Shown piece after piece: positions 25,094-34,454 of a stretch of DNA of 64,000 nt (its first letter is position 1; each line of letters opens with the position of its first letter). Both the position numbers and the translations under genes were made by a program. This DNA is from Saprospiraceae bacterium (lineage in GTDB: Bacteria; Bacteroidota; Bacteroidia; Chitinophagales; Saprospiraceae), in NCBI GenBank assembly GCA_016712145.1, contig JADJRO010000003.1:806001-870000 (forward strand), written 5' to 3'. The notes beneath the pieces are model-generated. The model was given only the letters and a program-made list of their open reading frames with translations, was not told the origin of the DNA and ran no database searches.

Positions 25094-25960
25094 ATGAGGC
25101 AGCTAAAGATTACGAAATCCATCACCAATCGAGAAAGTCAGTCTCTCGAAAAATATTTACAGGAAATTGGAAAAGTAGATCTTTTGACCCCGGAGGAAGA
25201 GGTTGATTTAGCAAAAAAGATTAAACAAGGGGATCAGCTGTCCCTCGAACGACTCACTAAAGCAAACCTCCGTTTTGTAGTTTCAGTTGCAAAACAATAT
25301 CAAAACCAGGGACTTTCTCTTTCAGATTTGATTAATGAAGGCAATTTAGGTTTGATTAAAGCCGCCCAACGTTTTGATGAAACCCGGGGATTTAAATTTA
25401 TTTCCTATGCGGTGTGGTGGATTCGTCAATCCATCCTTCAGGCTTTAGCCGAACAATCACGGATTGTGCGTCTTCCTTTAAACAAAGTGGGTTCTTTAAA
25501 TAAAATTAACCGTGCTTTTTCTGAACTCGAACAAGAATTCGAACGGGAGCCCTCTGCAGAAGAGTTGGCTACTTTGCTGGAGATTCCAACTGAAGAAGTT
25601 GAAACGACCATGGGCGTAGCTGCACGCCACGTGTCCATGGATGCACCTTTCGTAGAGGGAGAAGACAATTCCTTATTGGATGTACTGGAAAACGACAGCA
25701 CACCTGCAACCGACGCAAAGCTGGAGTTCAAGGATTCCTTACGTCAAGAAATTGAGCGGGCCCTTGGCACTTTAACAGATCGTCAGGCAGATGTAATCAA
25801 ATTGTATTTTGGAATTGGTGTAGAACATCCCGAGTCCCTTGAAGATATTGGGGATAAATTTGGATTAACCCGTGAACGGGTGCGCCAGATTAAGGATAAA
25901 GCCATAAACAAACTGCGTTCAGCTTCCAGAAGTAAATTACTTAAACAATACCTCGGATAA
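25094..25960 (+). CDS. rpoD: RNA polymerase primary sigma factor (sigma-70)
   Basis: 288 aa, the short primary sigma factor of Bacteroidota, lacking the long region 1.1. Region 1.2/2 begins ESQSLEKYLQEIGKVDLLTP. Region 2.3/2.4 has GNLGLIKAAQRFDETRGFKF and ISYAVWWIRQSILQALAEQS, contacting the -7 box. Region 3 follows, and region 4.2 HTH has SLEDIGDKFGLTRERVRQIK. The gene stands alone with a 225-bp AT-rich upstream region. Housekeeping and strongly supported; it reads the TAnnTTTG promoters seen across this window. Confidence 0.97.
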   Translation: MRQLKITKSITNRESQSLEKYLQEIGKVDLLTPEEEVDLAKKIKQGDQLSLERLTKANLRFVVSVAKQYQNQGLSLSDLINEGNLGLIKAAQRFDETRGFKFISYAVWWIRQSILQALAEQSRIVRLPLNKVGSLNKINRAFSELEQEFEREPSAEELATLLEIPTEEVETTMGVAARHVSMDAPFVEGEDNSLLDVLENDSTPATDAKLEFKDSLRQEIERALGTLTDRQADVIKLYFGIGVEHPESLEDIGDKFGLTRERVRQIKDKAINKLRSASRSKLLKQYLG

Positions 25961-26020
25961 ACCGCAAGCCGGATTGTTTTTTGCTTCGGATTTTATAACC
26001 TTTGCGGAAAATTAAATCCT

Positions 26021-27490
26021 ATGTCTATCGTTAACCAAAACGAAAAAATTGAACTCGCACTGAAGGACTGGCGGGAAAAGGAAAAAAATGCGCTTGAGTT
26101 AAGTAAAATCGTTGGCGACCTGCGTTTTGACCGTTCCATTGAATTGGTCATTTTTCGCAAGGATCTTTACGACGTTCGCCCCAGTCAAATTATAAGCGAC
26201 CACCTCTTTGCAAAAAATTACATTGATAAGCCCCTGGATCTGGATTTAAGCCTGGAGATTGCCCGCATTATTTTTAAAATGAATGAACTGGGCCCTTCAC
26301 GGATAGACATTGGAAAATTAGCCTCCGAATGGGAAACACAGCAAAAGCATTTCGATAGTTTAGACCATTTTATTAAAGACCGCTTGCAATCGGGTCTCCA
26401 AATTGGAAATGTTGGATTTGAACCAAAAGATGTTGTCTTATATGGATTTGGTCGCATCGGCAGGTTGGTTGCACGCAGACTGATTTCTTCAACGGGAAGT
26501 GGCGAACAATTGCGATTAAAAGCCATCGTAGTCAGAGCGGGTATGAAAAATCAATTTGAAGAAGTGCATAAACGATTGGCACTTTTGGAAAGTGATTCAA
26601 TCCATGGGAGTTTTCCAGGAGCCATTGAAGTAAGCCCAGACGGTACCGAAGCGATCATCAATGGAAATCGGATCAGAATGATTTTTGCTGCATCGCCTGC
26701 TGAAATTAATTATGAAGACTATGGCATTCACGACGCACTTCTGATTGACAATACAGGAATGTTTGACACGCGTGAAAAATTATCGGCACATCTTAGACCC
26801 GGTATTTCTGAAATCATTTTAACGGCACCGGGAAAAGACATTCCAAATATTGTCGTAGGTGTCAACACTCAAGAAGCAGACAATGTAAATGAAAATATTT
26901 TTTGTGCAGCTTCATGTACAACCAATGCAATTGTACCAATTATTCAAGTAATAGATCAGGCATTCGGAATTGAAAAAGGACATTTGGAAACCGTTCATGC
27001 GTATACCAGTGATCAAAATTTGTTAGATAATTTTCACCGCAAACCGAGAAGAGGTCGCGGTGCACCCATCAACATGGTAATCACAAGCACAGGTGCAGCC
27101 AGTGCAGTCGCTAAAGTATTGCCTCATCTAAAAGGTAAATTAACAGGCAATGCCGTTCGCGTTCCGGTACCGAATGTTTCATTAGCAATCTTGAATCTGA
27201 CTCTTGAAAAAGCAACCAACCTGGAAGAAATACTTGGCAAATTGCGTCATGCAAGTTTGTATGGGGATTTGGTGGAGCAACTTCAGTATTCAACTTCAAA
27301 CGAATATGTTTCCAGCAATGCAGTAGGAACCACCTGTGCTTCAGTTGTAGATGCACCTTCTACCATCGTTTCGGCAGATGGAAAAACAGTGACTATTTAT
27401 GCCTGGTATGATAATGAATTTGGATATACCTGCCAGGTTGTAAGACTTGCAAAACACGTAGCTAAGGTGAGACGCTATACGTATTACTAG
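26021..27490 (+). CDS. gap: Glyceraldehyde-3-phosphate dehydrogenase, long form
   Basis: 489 aa. The first 135 residues form an extra N-terminal domain that is usual in the long Bacteroidota GAPDH and absent from the 335-aa form. The Rossmann motif is VVLYGFGRIGRLVARRL. The catalytic Cys lies in FCAASCTTNAIVPIIQV (about residue 299), with the His in ETVHAYTSDQNLLDN and the C-terminal NAD-proximal WYDNEFGYTCQVVRL. It oxidises glyceraldehyde-3-phosphate to 1,3-bisphosphoglycerate. Whether it prefers NAD or NADP, and glycolytic or gluconeogenic use, cannot be told. Confidence 0.94.
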   Translation: MSIVNQNEKIELALKDWREKEKNALELSKIVGDLRFDRSIELVIFRKDLYDVRPSQIISDHLFAKNYIDKPLDLDLSLEIARIIFKMNELGPSRIDIGKLASEWETQQKHFDSLDHFIKDRLQSGLQIGNVGFEPKDVVLYGFGRIGRLVARRLISSTGSGEQLRLKAIVVRAGMKNQFEEVHKRLALLESDSIHGSFPGAIEVSPDGTEAIINGNRIRMIFAASPAEINYEDYGIHDALLIDNTGMFDTREKLSAHLRPGISEIILTAPGKDIPNIVVGVNTQEADNVNENIFCAASCTTNAIVPIIQVIDQAFGIEKGHLETVHAYTSDQNLLDNFHRKPRRGRGAPINMVITSTGAASAVAKVLPHLKGKLTGNAVRVPVPNVSLAILNLTLEKATNLEEILGKLRHASLYGDLVEQLQYSTSNEYVSSNAVGTTCASVVDAPSTIVSADGKTVTIYAWYDNEFGYTCQVVRLAKHVAKVRRYTYY

Positions 27491-27492
27491 CC

Positions 27493-29040
27493 GTGAGCAC
27501 CAACTTGGATACATACAAAAAATGGCAACCATTTTTATTGGGTTTGTGTGCAGCAATCGGACTGATAGCTGGCATGAATATGCGTCAAATTCATAAACCA
27601 TCCGTTGAAACCAATTCGATCCAATTAAATTCCATGGATCGCATTCAAAAATTTGCGGATGTCATGGGTTATATTCAATCAAAATATATTGACAGCATTG
27701 ATTTAGAGAAAAGCACAGACCTTGCTTTGGATGCATGGTTGGCAAGTTTGGATCCTTACTCAGATTACATTCCATCGAGCGAACTCAATTCATTTTCGAA
27801 TCGGATGAATGGCACCGCAGTGGATTTTGGATTGGATTTGGTCGTTGCCGATTCAAAAATAATTATTCAAAAGGTTCGTGAAGCAAGTGGAGCCGCTGCA
27901 GTTGGTATGCGCGCCGGTGATCAAATTAAAGGAATCAATGGTTTGCAAATCAAACCGGATCCGTATTATTTAGATTCTTTAATTAATTCCATTTTAGAAT
28001 CCAATCAGGATAGTATAGAAATTGCTTGGTTTAGTCATGAATTTGCACGGGAGCAAAATTCAAAAATTGGCTTGAGTCCTTTTAAAGACAATGCAGTGGA
28101 ACTTTCTTTCAGCCCTGAAAAAGGAGTGGTGTATTTGAAATTAAAAATCTTAAATAAAGAAAGTTACAGAGAATTTATGAATGTATTGGAAACCTATGTT
28201 TCCGAAAAAAATTGCAAACGCCTGATCATAGATTTACGTGGAAATGCGGGCGGATTGGTTCACGAAGCTGCCTCTATTCTCAATCAACTCATACCGGAAA
28301 AAGATGTCTTGTTGTTTAAGACGCAAGGATTTAAAACAGCCGCAAAAGAATTTAAATCAACCGGAAAACCATTTTTTAGATTGGATAAAATTGTGGTGTT
28401 GGTTGATAACGAAACAGCATCTGCTGCAGAATTGATTGCAGCTTCACTACAAGATTTAGACCGTGCGATCCTAGTCGGTCAAAATACATTTGGCAAAGGC
28501 ACTGTGCTCGAACAATACAGCTTGCCGGATGGATCTGCAATCCGATTGGCCGTTAGCAGATTCAGTACCAATTCCGGAAGACACATTCAAAAGCCTTATG
28601 AAAATTCAGAAGCGTTCAGCTATTTGTCGAATCCTGAAAATTCAAGAGACACAATTTATTATAGTAGAAAAAAAAGAAGATTGGCTACAAATAATGGGGT
28701 GGTTCCTGATAGTGAATTAGATACCACAAATCCAGCATTGGATTCTACGGAACAATTAATTGCAATACCAATTATTGCAGAACAGATCAATGAAATAAAA
28801 AAAGCAGTAGCCAATCAAAAAGAATCCTTGAAAAATAATAAGCAATTGGATTTGATTCTAAAGAATGAATTATTAAAAGCAAAGACAAAATATCCCGGAG
28901 TTCATTGGAATGAAGAACGAGTAATCCAAACTTGTCATGCAACGATTTTATTGTGGTTGTATGGTGAATCCGCTTTTCAGCAAGAACTTTTAAAAACAGA
29001 TCCGGTTTTCCTACGCGCCTTGAAGGAATTGAGAAATTAA
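27493..29040 (+). CDS. S41-family C-terminal processing peptidase
   Basis: 515 aa, GTG start 2 bases after the GAPDH stop. An N-terminal hydrophobic anchor (LGLCAAIGLIAGMNM) is followed by the S41 pre-domain (LDAWLASLDPYSDYIPSSE), a PDZ domain (AAAVGMRAGDQIKGINGLQI) and the protease core: KRLIIDLRGNAGGLVHEAAS, the Ser in NETASAAELIAASLQD (about residue 306-310) and the Lys in NTFGKGTVLEQYSLPDG (about 333). The Ser/Lys dyad is complete. CtpA/tail-specific proteases trim envelope proteins in the periplasm. Confidence 0.93.
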   Translation: MSTNLDTYKKWQPFLLGLCAAIGLIAGMNMRQIHKPSVETNSIQLNSMDRIQKFADVMGYIQSKYIDSIDLEKSTDLALDAWLASLDPYSDYIPSSELNSFSNRMNGTAVDFGLDLVVADSKIIIQKVREASGAAAVGMRAGDQIKGINGLQIKPDPYYLDSLINSILESNQDSIEIAWFSHEFAREQNSKIGLSPFKDNAVELSFSPEKGVVYLKLKILNKESYREFMNVLETYVSEKNCKRLIIDLRGNAGGLVHEAASILNQLIPEKDVLLFKTQGFKTAAKEFKSTGKPFFRLDKIVVLVDNETASAAELIAASLQDLDRAILVGQNTFGKGTVLEQYSLPDGSAIRLAVSRFSTNSGRHIQKPYENSEAFSYLSNPENSRDTIYYSRKKRRLATNNGVVPDSELDTTNPALDSTEQLIAIPIIAEQINEIKKAVANQKESLKNNKQLDLILKNELLKAKTKYPGVHWNEERVIQTCHATILLWLYGESAFQQELLKTDPVFLRALKELRN

Positions 29041-29171
29041 TTTAATCCTCATTCCTTTTTCATTCGCAGCTTTCTTCTTCTTTAATTTTGATTACAATTC
29101 GTTACTTCGTTGTGTTGCAATCCTAATTGCACAAAGCTTAAAAACATATTTAAAGCTGCCCATTCAAATAA

Positions 29172-29756
29172 TTACATCCTGATGAATTCCAATTCCCCTT
29201 CCGGATCAAATCGTATGATAGAGCTTACTTGATTTTTTGAAGTGTCATCTTGTCTGTATTTTACAACGTAATCAACCTGTTGAATGAGTAAGGGATCAAT
29301 TTCTCCAAAATGAGCAGGAGCATCGATGCCGTTGAAATTGGCCGAAGTAGAAACCAGGGGTCCTTTAATTTCTTGGATGAGTGCCTTGCAGAAAAGGTCC
29401 TCACAAACGCGAATGGCTATGGAACCATCTTGTGCGGTAAATCGAGGGTCTAAATTCTTTGCATGCTTGTAAATTACCGTTAAGGGCCTTTTATGAAATC
29501 CCATCAGCGTTTCGACCCGTGGGTGTATGTAGTCGATATATTTTTTTAACATGTCTATTGAGTCTACTAAAAGGATGGCAGCCTTGCTTCCAGGTCGTTG
29601 TTTAATTTCATACAAACGATCCAATGCTTCAGGAAAATCGGTAGAGCAGCCCAAACCCCATATCGTGTCGGATGGATACAAAAGAACCTTCCCGTCCTTC
29701 AGACACCGTACGGCATTCCAGAAATCAGTATTTTCATCATTTAAAGTGAAATTCAT
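29172..29756 (-). CDS. L-threonylcarbamoyladenylate synthase (Sua5/YciO/YrdC)
   Basis: 194 aa, one Sua5/YrdC domain. The start includes LKDGKVLLYPSDTIWGLGCS and the conserved YEIKQRPGSKAAILLVDS, where KxR and the substrate loop bind ATP and threonine. Later motifs are KRPLTVIYKH and GPLVSTSANFNGID. It makes threonylcarbamoyl-AMP for the universal t6A37 tRNA modification. It is convergent with the S41 gene across a 131-bp gap that holds nothing recognisable. Confidence 0.93.
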   Translation of the reverse strand: MNFTLNDENTDFWNAVRCLKDGKVLLYPSDTIWGLGCSTDFPEALDRLYEIKQRPGSKAAILLVDSIDMLKKYIDYIHPRVETLMGFHKRPLTVIYKHAKNLDPRFTAQDGSIAIRVCEDLFCKALIQEIKGPLVSTSANFNGIDAPAHFGEIDPLLIQQVDYVVKYRQDDTSKNQVSSIIRFDPEGELEFIRM

Positions 29757-29971
29757 CCAACAAATTTAATTTTGCATAAAATATGGAAATTGTAAAGATC
29801 AATGAAAAGGTTCAAAAATTTAAATGCCTTGATTAAGACCCTTTTGGAGCAAATTAATTTAGGTCATATTATGTTTTTGAGTTTTTAAAAGATTTCATAT
29901 AAATTAGTTTTACATTATCATAACCAATTAACGCTGGAATTCGTTTAGTTAGGTATAATCGCAGGCAAATT

Positions 29972-32230
29972 TTGAGACACTTTCTACTATTATTGGTTTT
30001 TTTAAGTCAAACCATGCTTTTGAATGGGAAACACATCATTGGGGGAGATATGTCCTATCGGTGTTTAAGTGTGGATACCGTCAATAAGTTTGTCAATTTT
30101 GCGGTGACCTTAAAAATGTATAGAGACTGTTATGCCTTTCAGGCTGCAGAATTTGATCCACAAATTAAAATTGGGATTTATGAGAAATTACCCAATGGTT
30201 TTTATAGAAATGTCAAGAAACTGGATCAGGTATTACTAAAAACACCCATTGTTAAAATAAATGAAGATGCAGATAACCCCTGTTTGATTGTACCGGAGAA
30301 TGTCTGCGTCCAGGAAGGCACCTACGAATTTCAAACCGGAAATTTACGTATGAGCACCAATTCCTATTACATAGCATACCAACGATGTTGCCGTAATGAA
30401 ACCATTTCCAATATCCTAAATCCTGATATGGATGGCGCTGCGTTTGTAATCGAAATTACTCCGGAAGGGCAACGGGTTTGTAATAACAGCCCCCGATTTA
30501 AAAAATTTCCTCCCATCGTGATTTGCATCAACAGTTCATTAAATTTTGATCATTCTATCATTGATGCTGACGGGGATTTAGTAACTTATGAATTTTGTAC
30601 ACCCTTGGTTGCAGGGGGACAGGATGGCACCGTCAATGGAAGTGAAATGTGCTATGGCGTAAAACCAGATCCGTTTGGCTGTCCACCACCATTCAACACC
30701 GTGAACTTCAGGACACCAACATATACTGCAAATGCGCCACTTGCCGGAAATCCGGTAGTTTCAATAGATCCTTTAACCGGCTTGATTACAGGGAAGCCTG
30801 AAATTCAAGGTCAATTTGTAGTGGGTGTTTGTATCCGGGAATTTAGAAATGGAATCTTACTTACAGAAACCAGACGGGATTTTCAATTTAATGTGACCTA
30901 TTGCGAACCTAAAGTTCATGCAAAACTGAAATCGGATTCGATACTAAGTGGAAAAAAATTTATTATCAATCTCTGTGGCAAAACAAGCATTGATTTTGAA
31001 AATTTAAGTACCGATGCCCAATATATAAGAGCTTATGATTGGACCTTTAATATTGGAGGGGTAAACCAAAAAGAAGTCCAAAGAAATGCGCGCTTTACTT
31101 TTCCGGGATTGGGTACATACTTTGGAAAAATGATTTTAAATCCAGGCAGTGAATGTTCAGATTCAGCCGATATTCAAGTGAATGTTTTTCCTGAGATCCG
31201 GGCGGGTTTTGGGTTTAGTTACGATACCTGCATTGCCGGGCCAGTCGCTTTTTTAGATAATTCGTTTTCAGGAAGTGGACAACTAACAAGTTGGAACTGG
31301 AATTTTGCTGGTTCTGGAAATTCAATCCTCAAAGATCCGAGTTATATATTCAATACCCCTGGATTGAAAGCAATTACGCTTCAAGTTCGGGATATCAATG
31401 GGTGTTTGGATGATACGGTGGCAACAATTCCTTATTTTCCGGTACCTCCTTTATTGATCGTAGAGCCTTCAACGTTTGATGGTTGTACCCCTTTAAATGT
31501 GTGTTTTAAGAACCTCTCGATTCCAATCGATACGACCTATGACATTTTATGGGATTTTGGGGATGGGCAAACCAGTTCAGAAATTTCACCCTGCCATAGT
31601 TATAAAACCGGCGGGGTGTTTTCAGTTAAACTCCAAATAACGTCACCCATAGGATGCTATATAGAGAAAAACTACCCCAGTTGGATAAATTCAAGGCAGT
31701 CTCCGAATGCGGACTTTAGCTTTACCCCTGATAAATTCAGTTCATTTCAAAAAACAGCCAGTTTCTCAGATCTGTCAACCAATACCAACAGCCGGTTATG
31801 GATTTTTGATCAAACCGATAGAAGCATGTTGGTAAACCCAATGTATACGTTTAGGGATACAGGGAAACAAAGCATCCAATTGATTGCAATAAACAACAAT
31901 GGTTGTCGCGATACATTGACGCAATACATTGATGTAGAGCCAATTGTAACTTATTTTATGCCCAATGCCTTTACGCCCAACGGAGATTCAAAAAACGAAC
32001 AATTTTTAGGCTTGGGGATTTTAGATGGCATGAGATCGTTTGAAATGAGTATTTGGGATCGTTGGGGAGGCCAGGTTTTTAAAACCAATGACCCCCAGGA
32101 AGGATGGAATGGCCGTTTTGAAAATTCGGGCAATAATATGCCAAATGGGGTTTATGTATATGTGGTTCGTTATACCACGCCTCGAAATCAACTCATAGAA
32201 TTGAAAGGTTTTGCCAGTTTAATAAGATAA
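29972..32230 (+). CDS. PKD-repeat surface protein with gliding-motility-type C-terminus
   Basis: 752 aa; the first usable start is TTG at 29972, giving a signal peptide (RHFLLLLVFLSQTMLLNG). PKD domains are visible at about residues 430-490 (WNWNFAGSGNSILKDPSYIF) and 505-570 (ILWDFGDGQTSSEISPCHSY). The last about 90 residues form the CHU_C/'gliding motility-associated' T9SS type B domain (TYFMPNAFTPNGDSKNEQFL, MSIWDRWGGQVFKTNDPQEG, GVYVYVVRYTT). It is exported by the T9SS and probably cell-surface or adhesive. The upstream 215 bp contain no other gene. I cannot tell whether it works in gliding or adhesion. Confidence 0.85.
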   Translation: MRHFLLLLVFLSQTMLLNGKHIIGGDMSYRCLSVDTVNKFVNFAVTLKMYRDCYAFQAAEFDPQIKIGIYEKLPNGFYRNVKKLDQVLLKTPIVKINEDADNPCLIVPENVCVQEGTYEFQTGNLRMSTNSYYIAYQRCCRNETISNILNPDMDGAAFVIEITPEGQRVCNNSPRFKKFPPIVICINSSLNFDHSIIDADGDLVTYEFCTPLVAGGQDGTVNGSEMCYGVKPDPFGCPPPFNTVNFRTPTYTANAPLAGNPVVSIDPLTGLITGKPEIQGQFVVGVCIREFRNGILLTETRRDFQFNVTYCEPKVHAKLKSDSILSGKKFIINLCGKTSIDFENLSTDAQYIRAYDWTFNIGGVNQKEVQRNARFTFPGLGTYFGKMILNPGSECSDSADIQVNVFPEIRAGFGFSYDTCIAGPVAFLDNSFSGSGQLTSWNWNFAGSGNSILKDPSYIFNTPGLKAITLQVRDINGCLDDTVATIPYFPVPPLLIVEPSTFDGCTPLNVCFKNLSIPIDTTYDILWDFGDGQTSSEISPCHSYKTGGVFSVKLQITSPIGCYIEKNYPSWINSRQSPNADFSFTPDKFSSFQKTASFSDLSTNTNSRLWIFDQTDRSMLVNPMYTFRDTGKQSIQLIAINNNGCRDTLTQYIDVEPIVTYFMPNAFTPNGDSKNEQFLGLGILDGMRSFEMSIWDRWGGQVFKTNDPQEGWNGRFENSGNNMPNGVYVYVVRYTTPRNQLIELKGFASLIR

Positions 32231-32266
32231 ATTAGGCTAAATTTTTAGAATTTCAGGTAAAAACTA

Positions 32267-32274
32267 TATCTTTG
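32267..32274 (+). promoter_or_regulatory. Bacteroidota -7 box before rplS
   Basis: TATCTTTG at 32267-32274 fits TAnnTTTG and is 33 bases before the ATG at 32308. A T-rich stretch lies about 20 bases upstream where the -33 element is expected. Confidence 0.55.
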
Positions 32275-32307
32275 CGACTCTTTTTAAAATCCTTAAACTA
32301 GAATATC

Positions 32308-32679
32308 ATGGATTTGCTCAGATATGTACAAGACACTTTAATGGACACCAGCCGGATCCCTGAATTTTCTTCAGGAGATACCATCGTTGTCAGCTATAAA
32401 ATTATAGAAGGAAATAAAGAGCGTATCCAGGATTACAGAGGAGATGTCATCAATGTCCGTGGTGAAGGCAAAAACAAAACCTTTACAGTCAGAAAAGTTT
32501 CCAGCGGAGTGGGTGTAGAGCGTATTTTCCCTTTTTCATCCCCAAATATTGCTGAAATTAAAGTGGTGAAAAAAGGACGCGTTCGTCGTGCCAAATTGTT
32601 TTACCTGCGTAAATTATCAGGTAAAAAAGCACGTATCAAAGAACGTACACTGGTTGTTAGAGAAAGCACCGAGGCTTAA
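32308..32679 (+). CDS. rplS: 50S ribosomal protein L19
   Basis: 123 aa. The family sequence is plain: IPEFSSGDTIVVSYKIIEGN, RIQDYRGDVINVRGEGKNKT, FTVRKVSSGVGVERIFPFSS and the C-terminal VVKKGRVRRAKLFYLRKLSG. It binds 23S rRNA at the subunit interface. It is a stand-alone gene with its own promoter; no rimM or trmD is adjacent. It is followed by an 8-bp tandem repeat array before the convergent M1 peptidase gene. Confidence 0.97.
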   Translation: MDLLRYVQDTLMDTSRIPEFSSGDTIVVSYKIIEGNKERIQDYRGDVINVRGEGKNKTFTVRKVSSGVGVERIFPFSSPNIAEIKVVKKGRVRRAKLFYLRKLSGKKARIKERTLVVRESTEA

Positions 32680-32729
32680 TTGAATCCTAAAATCAGTGTT
32701 TAGGAAATAGTGGTCAGTGGTCAAAAATT

Positions 32730-32809
32730 CCTAACAGCCTAATAGTCTAATAGTCTAACAGCCTAACAGCCTAACAGCCCTTCAGCCCTCCAGCCTTCCA
32801 GCCTTCCTC
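32730..32809. repeat. 8-bp-period degenerate tandem repeat (CCTAACAG type)
   Basis: Units in order: CCTAACAG, CCTAATAG, TCTAATAG, TCTAACAG, CCTAACAG, CCTAACAG, CCCTTCAG, CCCTCCAG, CCTTCCAG, CCTTCC. The period is exactly 8 and CAG/TAG ends each unit. It lies between rplS and the convergent M1 gene, ending 4 bases before the M1 stop. Confidence 0.85.
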
Positions 32810-32813
32810 CGGC

Positions 32814-34454
32814 CTAATTTTCTATCGGTATGACTTCTACCAGGGATTGATTGTTAACCCCTTTTATGTTTTTAAACTTTTTACGGAATTCAATATTGCG
32901 TTCTTTTGTTCCGGCTTCTAATGGAATGACCCGACCATCTATACTGATTTCTATAGGGATCTCTAATTTTTCTTCAGAAGCAATTAATTTATAAAAAATT
33001 CGGGTCCGGTTGCTGTCAGCTTCTACTCTGATTTTTAATTTTGGAATTTCTGCATGATAAAAATACTGTTGAAAAAATGGTGTAAAATCTTTTTTGGTAT
33101 AATTGTTTACATAATTAAAAAAAGTTTCACTGTCAATATTTTTATATTTATAGGTATTGTAAAATCCTTTAATCAGTTTAAACCAGGTACTGTCATTTTT
33201 AATTGCAAAACGCAAGGTCTGTAATGCCCAGCTTCCTTTGTAATACATATCCGCATCAGGAAAACCTTGATAATTCACGTCTCGTGGTCCAATTAATGGA
33301 TGTTTATTTTGGATCATAGATCGTTGACTATTTAGGTATTTCAATGCTTCCTTTCTTCCAAATAAATATTCAACGTATAAGGATTCCAGATAGGTTGTAA
33401 AGCCTTCATGGATCCACATATCAGCATGGTCTTTGCAAGAAACGGCATTTCCAAAATACTCGTGACCACTTTCATGGACAATGATATAATCAAAATTTAG
33501 ATTTTCAGGAATTCGACCACCCAAATAGCCACGTTGATAATTATTTCCATAAGCAATGGCACTTTGATGTTCCATTCCTAAATAAGGGGATTCAACCAGG
33601 GCATAGCCATCATTCCAGAAAGGATATTTATCAAAAAAATGTTCGTAAACTTCCAGCATTTTTTTAGCCTGTTCAAAATGATTGCGGGCTTTCTCAATAT
33701 TATAACTCAAAACATAATAATCCAATGGCAAAATGGATCCATCAAGAGCGGTATACTGATCGCTAAAATGACTGTAATCGCCTATGTACAAACTCACATT
33801 GTAATTGTTGATTGGGTAACTCACTTTCCAATGATAGGTTTTATGCGTTTTATCTGCATCCGTTACTTTAGAAAGATTACCATTTGAAATGGCCATCAAT
33901 TCGGATGGTACCGTAATGTGAATTTCCATACCTTTCTCGGGTTCGTCAGAGAGATGGTCTTTGTTTGGCCACCATAAGCTATCACCTGTACCTTCACAAG
34001 CAACGCCTACCCAAGGTTTACCATTTTGATCTTTAGACCAGACAAATCCTCCGTCCCAAGGTGCATTCTTAGCAACCTGTGGTTTTCCATCATAATAACA
34101 TTTGAAAACAGCCTGTTCACCTTTCTTTAAATTGGTTTGAACCAGAATCGCATCATAGTTCCTCTGAAATTTTAATTCGCGGCCACCTTCAGTTATTTTT
34201 CGGATATTCATTTTTTCAAAAAGGTCAATCTGCAGAACAGATAGTGCTTCGTTTGCAGATAAGTGGATTTCACAAACCCCTTTGAGGCTCTGATTATTAA
34301 TATCTACAACTACATCCAGGTCGTAAAAACTAACATCGTAGTTTCGTTCGGGCCTCAATGCACCGCGAAGACTGTCTTTTAGACTAAACGAATTCTGACA
34401 AATTGCTAGCACACTAAAAAGAAAAAAGAGAATAATTGCAGATAGGTATTTCAT
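32814..34454 (-). CDS. M1-family metallopeptidase (aminopeptidase)
   Basis: 546 aa with a signal peptide (MKYLSAIILFFLFSVLAICQ). The gluzincin zinc site HESGH is in FDYIIVHESGHEYFGNAVSC (about residues 325-345), and the third ligand Glu in MWIHEGFTTYLESLYVEYLF. The exopeptidase motif GMEH is in SPYLGMEHQSAIAYGNN. The N-terminal part is the beta-saddle domain (YDVSFYDLDVVVDIN) and the C-terminal about 80 residues are a small domain, so it is shorter than the 870-aa form. It is a periplasmic or outer-membrane-side aminopeptidase. It starts within the stop codon of the upstream SDR gene, so it is in one operon. Confidence 0.92.
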   Translation of the reverse strand: MKYLSAIILFFLFSVLAICQNSFSLKDSLRGALRPERNYDVSFYDLDVVVDINNQSLKGVCEIHLSANEALSVLQIDLFEKMNIRKITEGGRELKFQRNYDAILVQTNLKKGEQAVFKCYYDGKPQVAKNAPWDGGFVWSKDQNGKPWVGVACEGTGDSLWWPNKDHLSDEPEKGMEIHITVPSELMAISNGNLSKVTDADKTHKTYHWKVSYPINNYNVSLYIGDYSHFSDQYTALDGSILPLDYYVLSYNIEKARNHFEQAKKMLEVYEHFFDKYPFWNDGYALVESPYLGMEHQSAIAYGNNYQRGYLGGRIPENLNFDYIIVHESGHEYFGNAVSCKDHADMWIHEGFTTYLESLYVEYLFGRKEALKYLNSQRSMIQNKHPLIGPRDVNYQGFPDADMYYKGSWALQTLRFAIKNDSTWFKLIKGFYNTYKYKNIDSETFFNYVNNYTKKDFTPFFQQYFYHAEIPKLKIRVEADSNRTRIFYKLIASEEKLEIPIEISIDGRVIPLEAGTKERNIEFRKKFKNIKGVNNQSLVEVIPIEN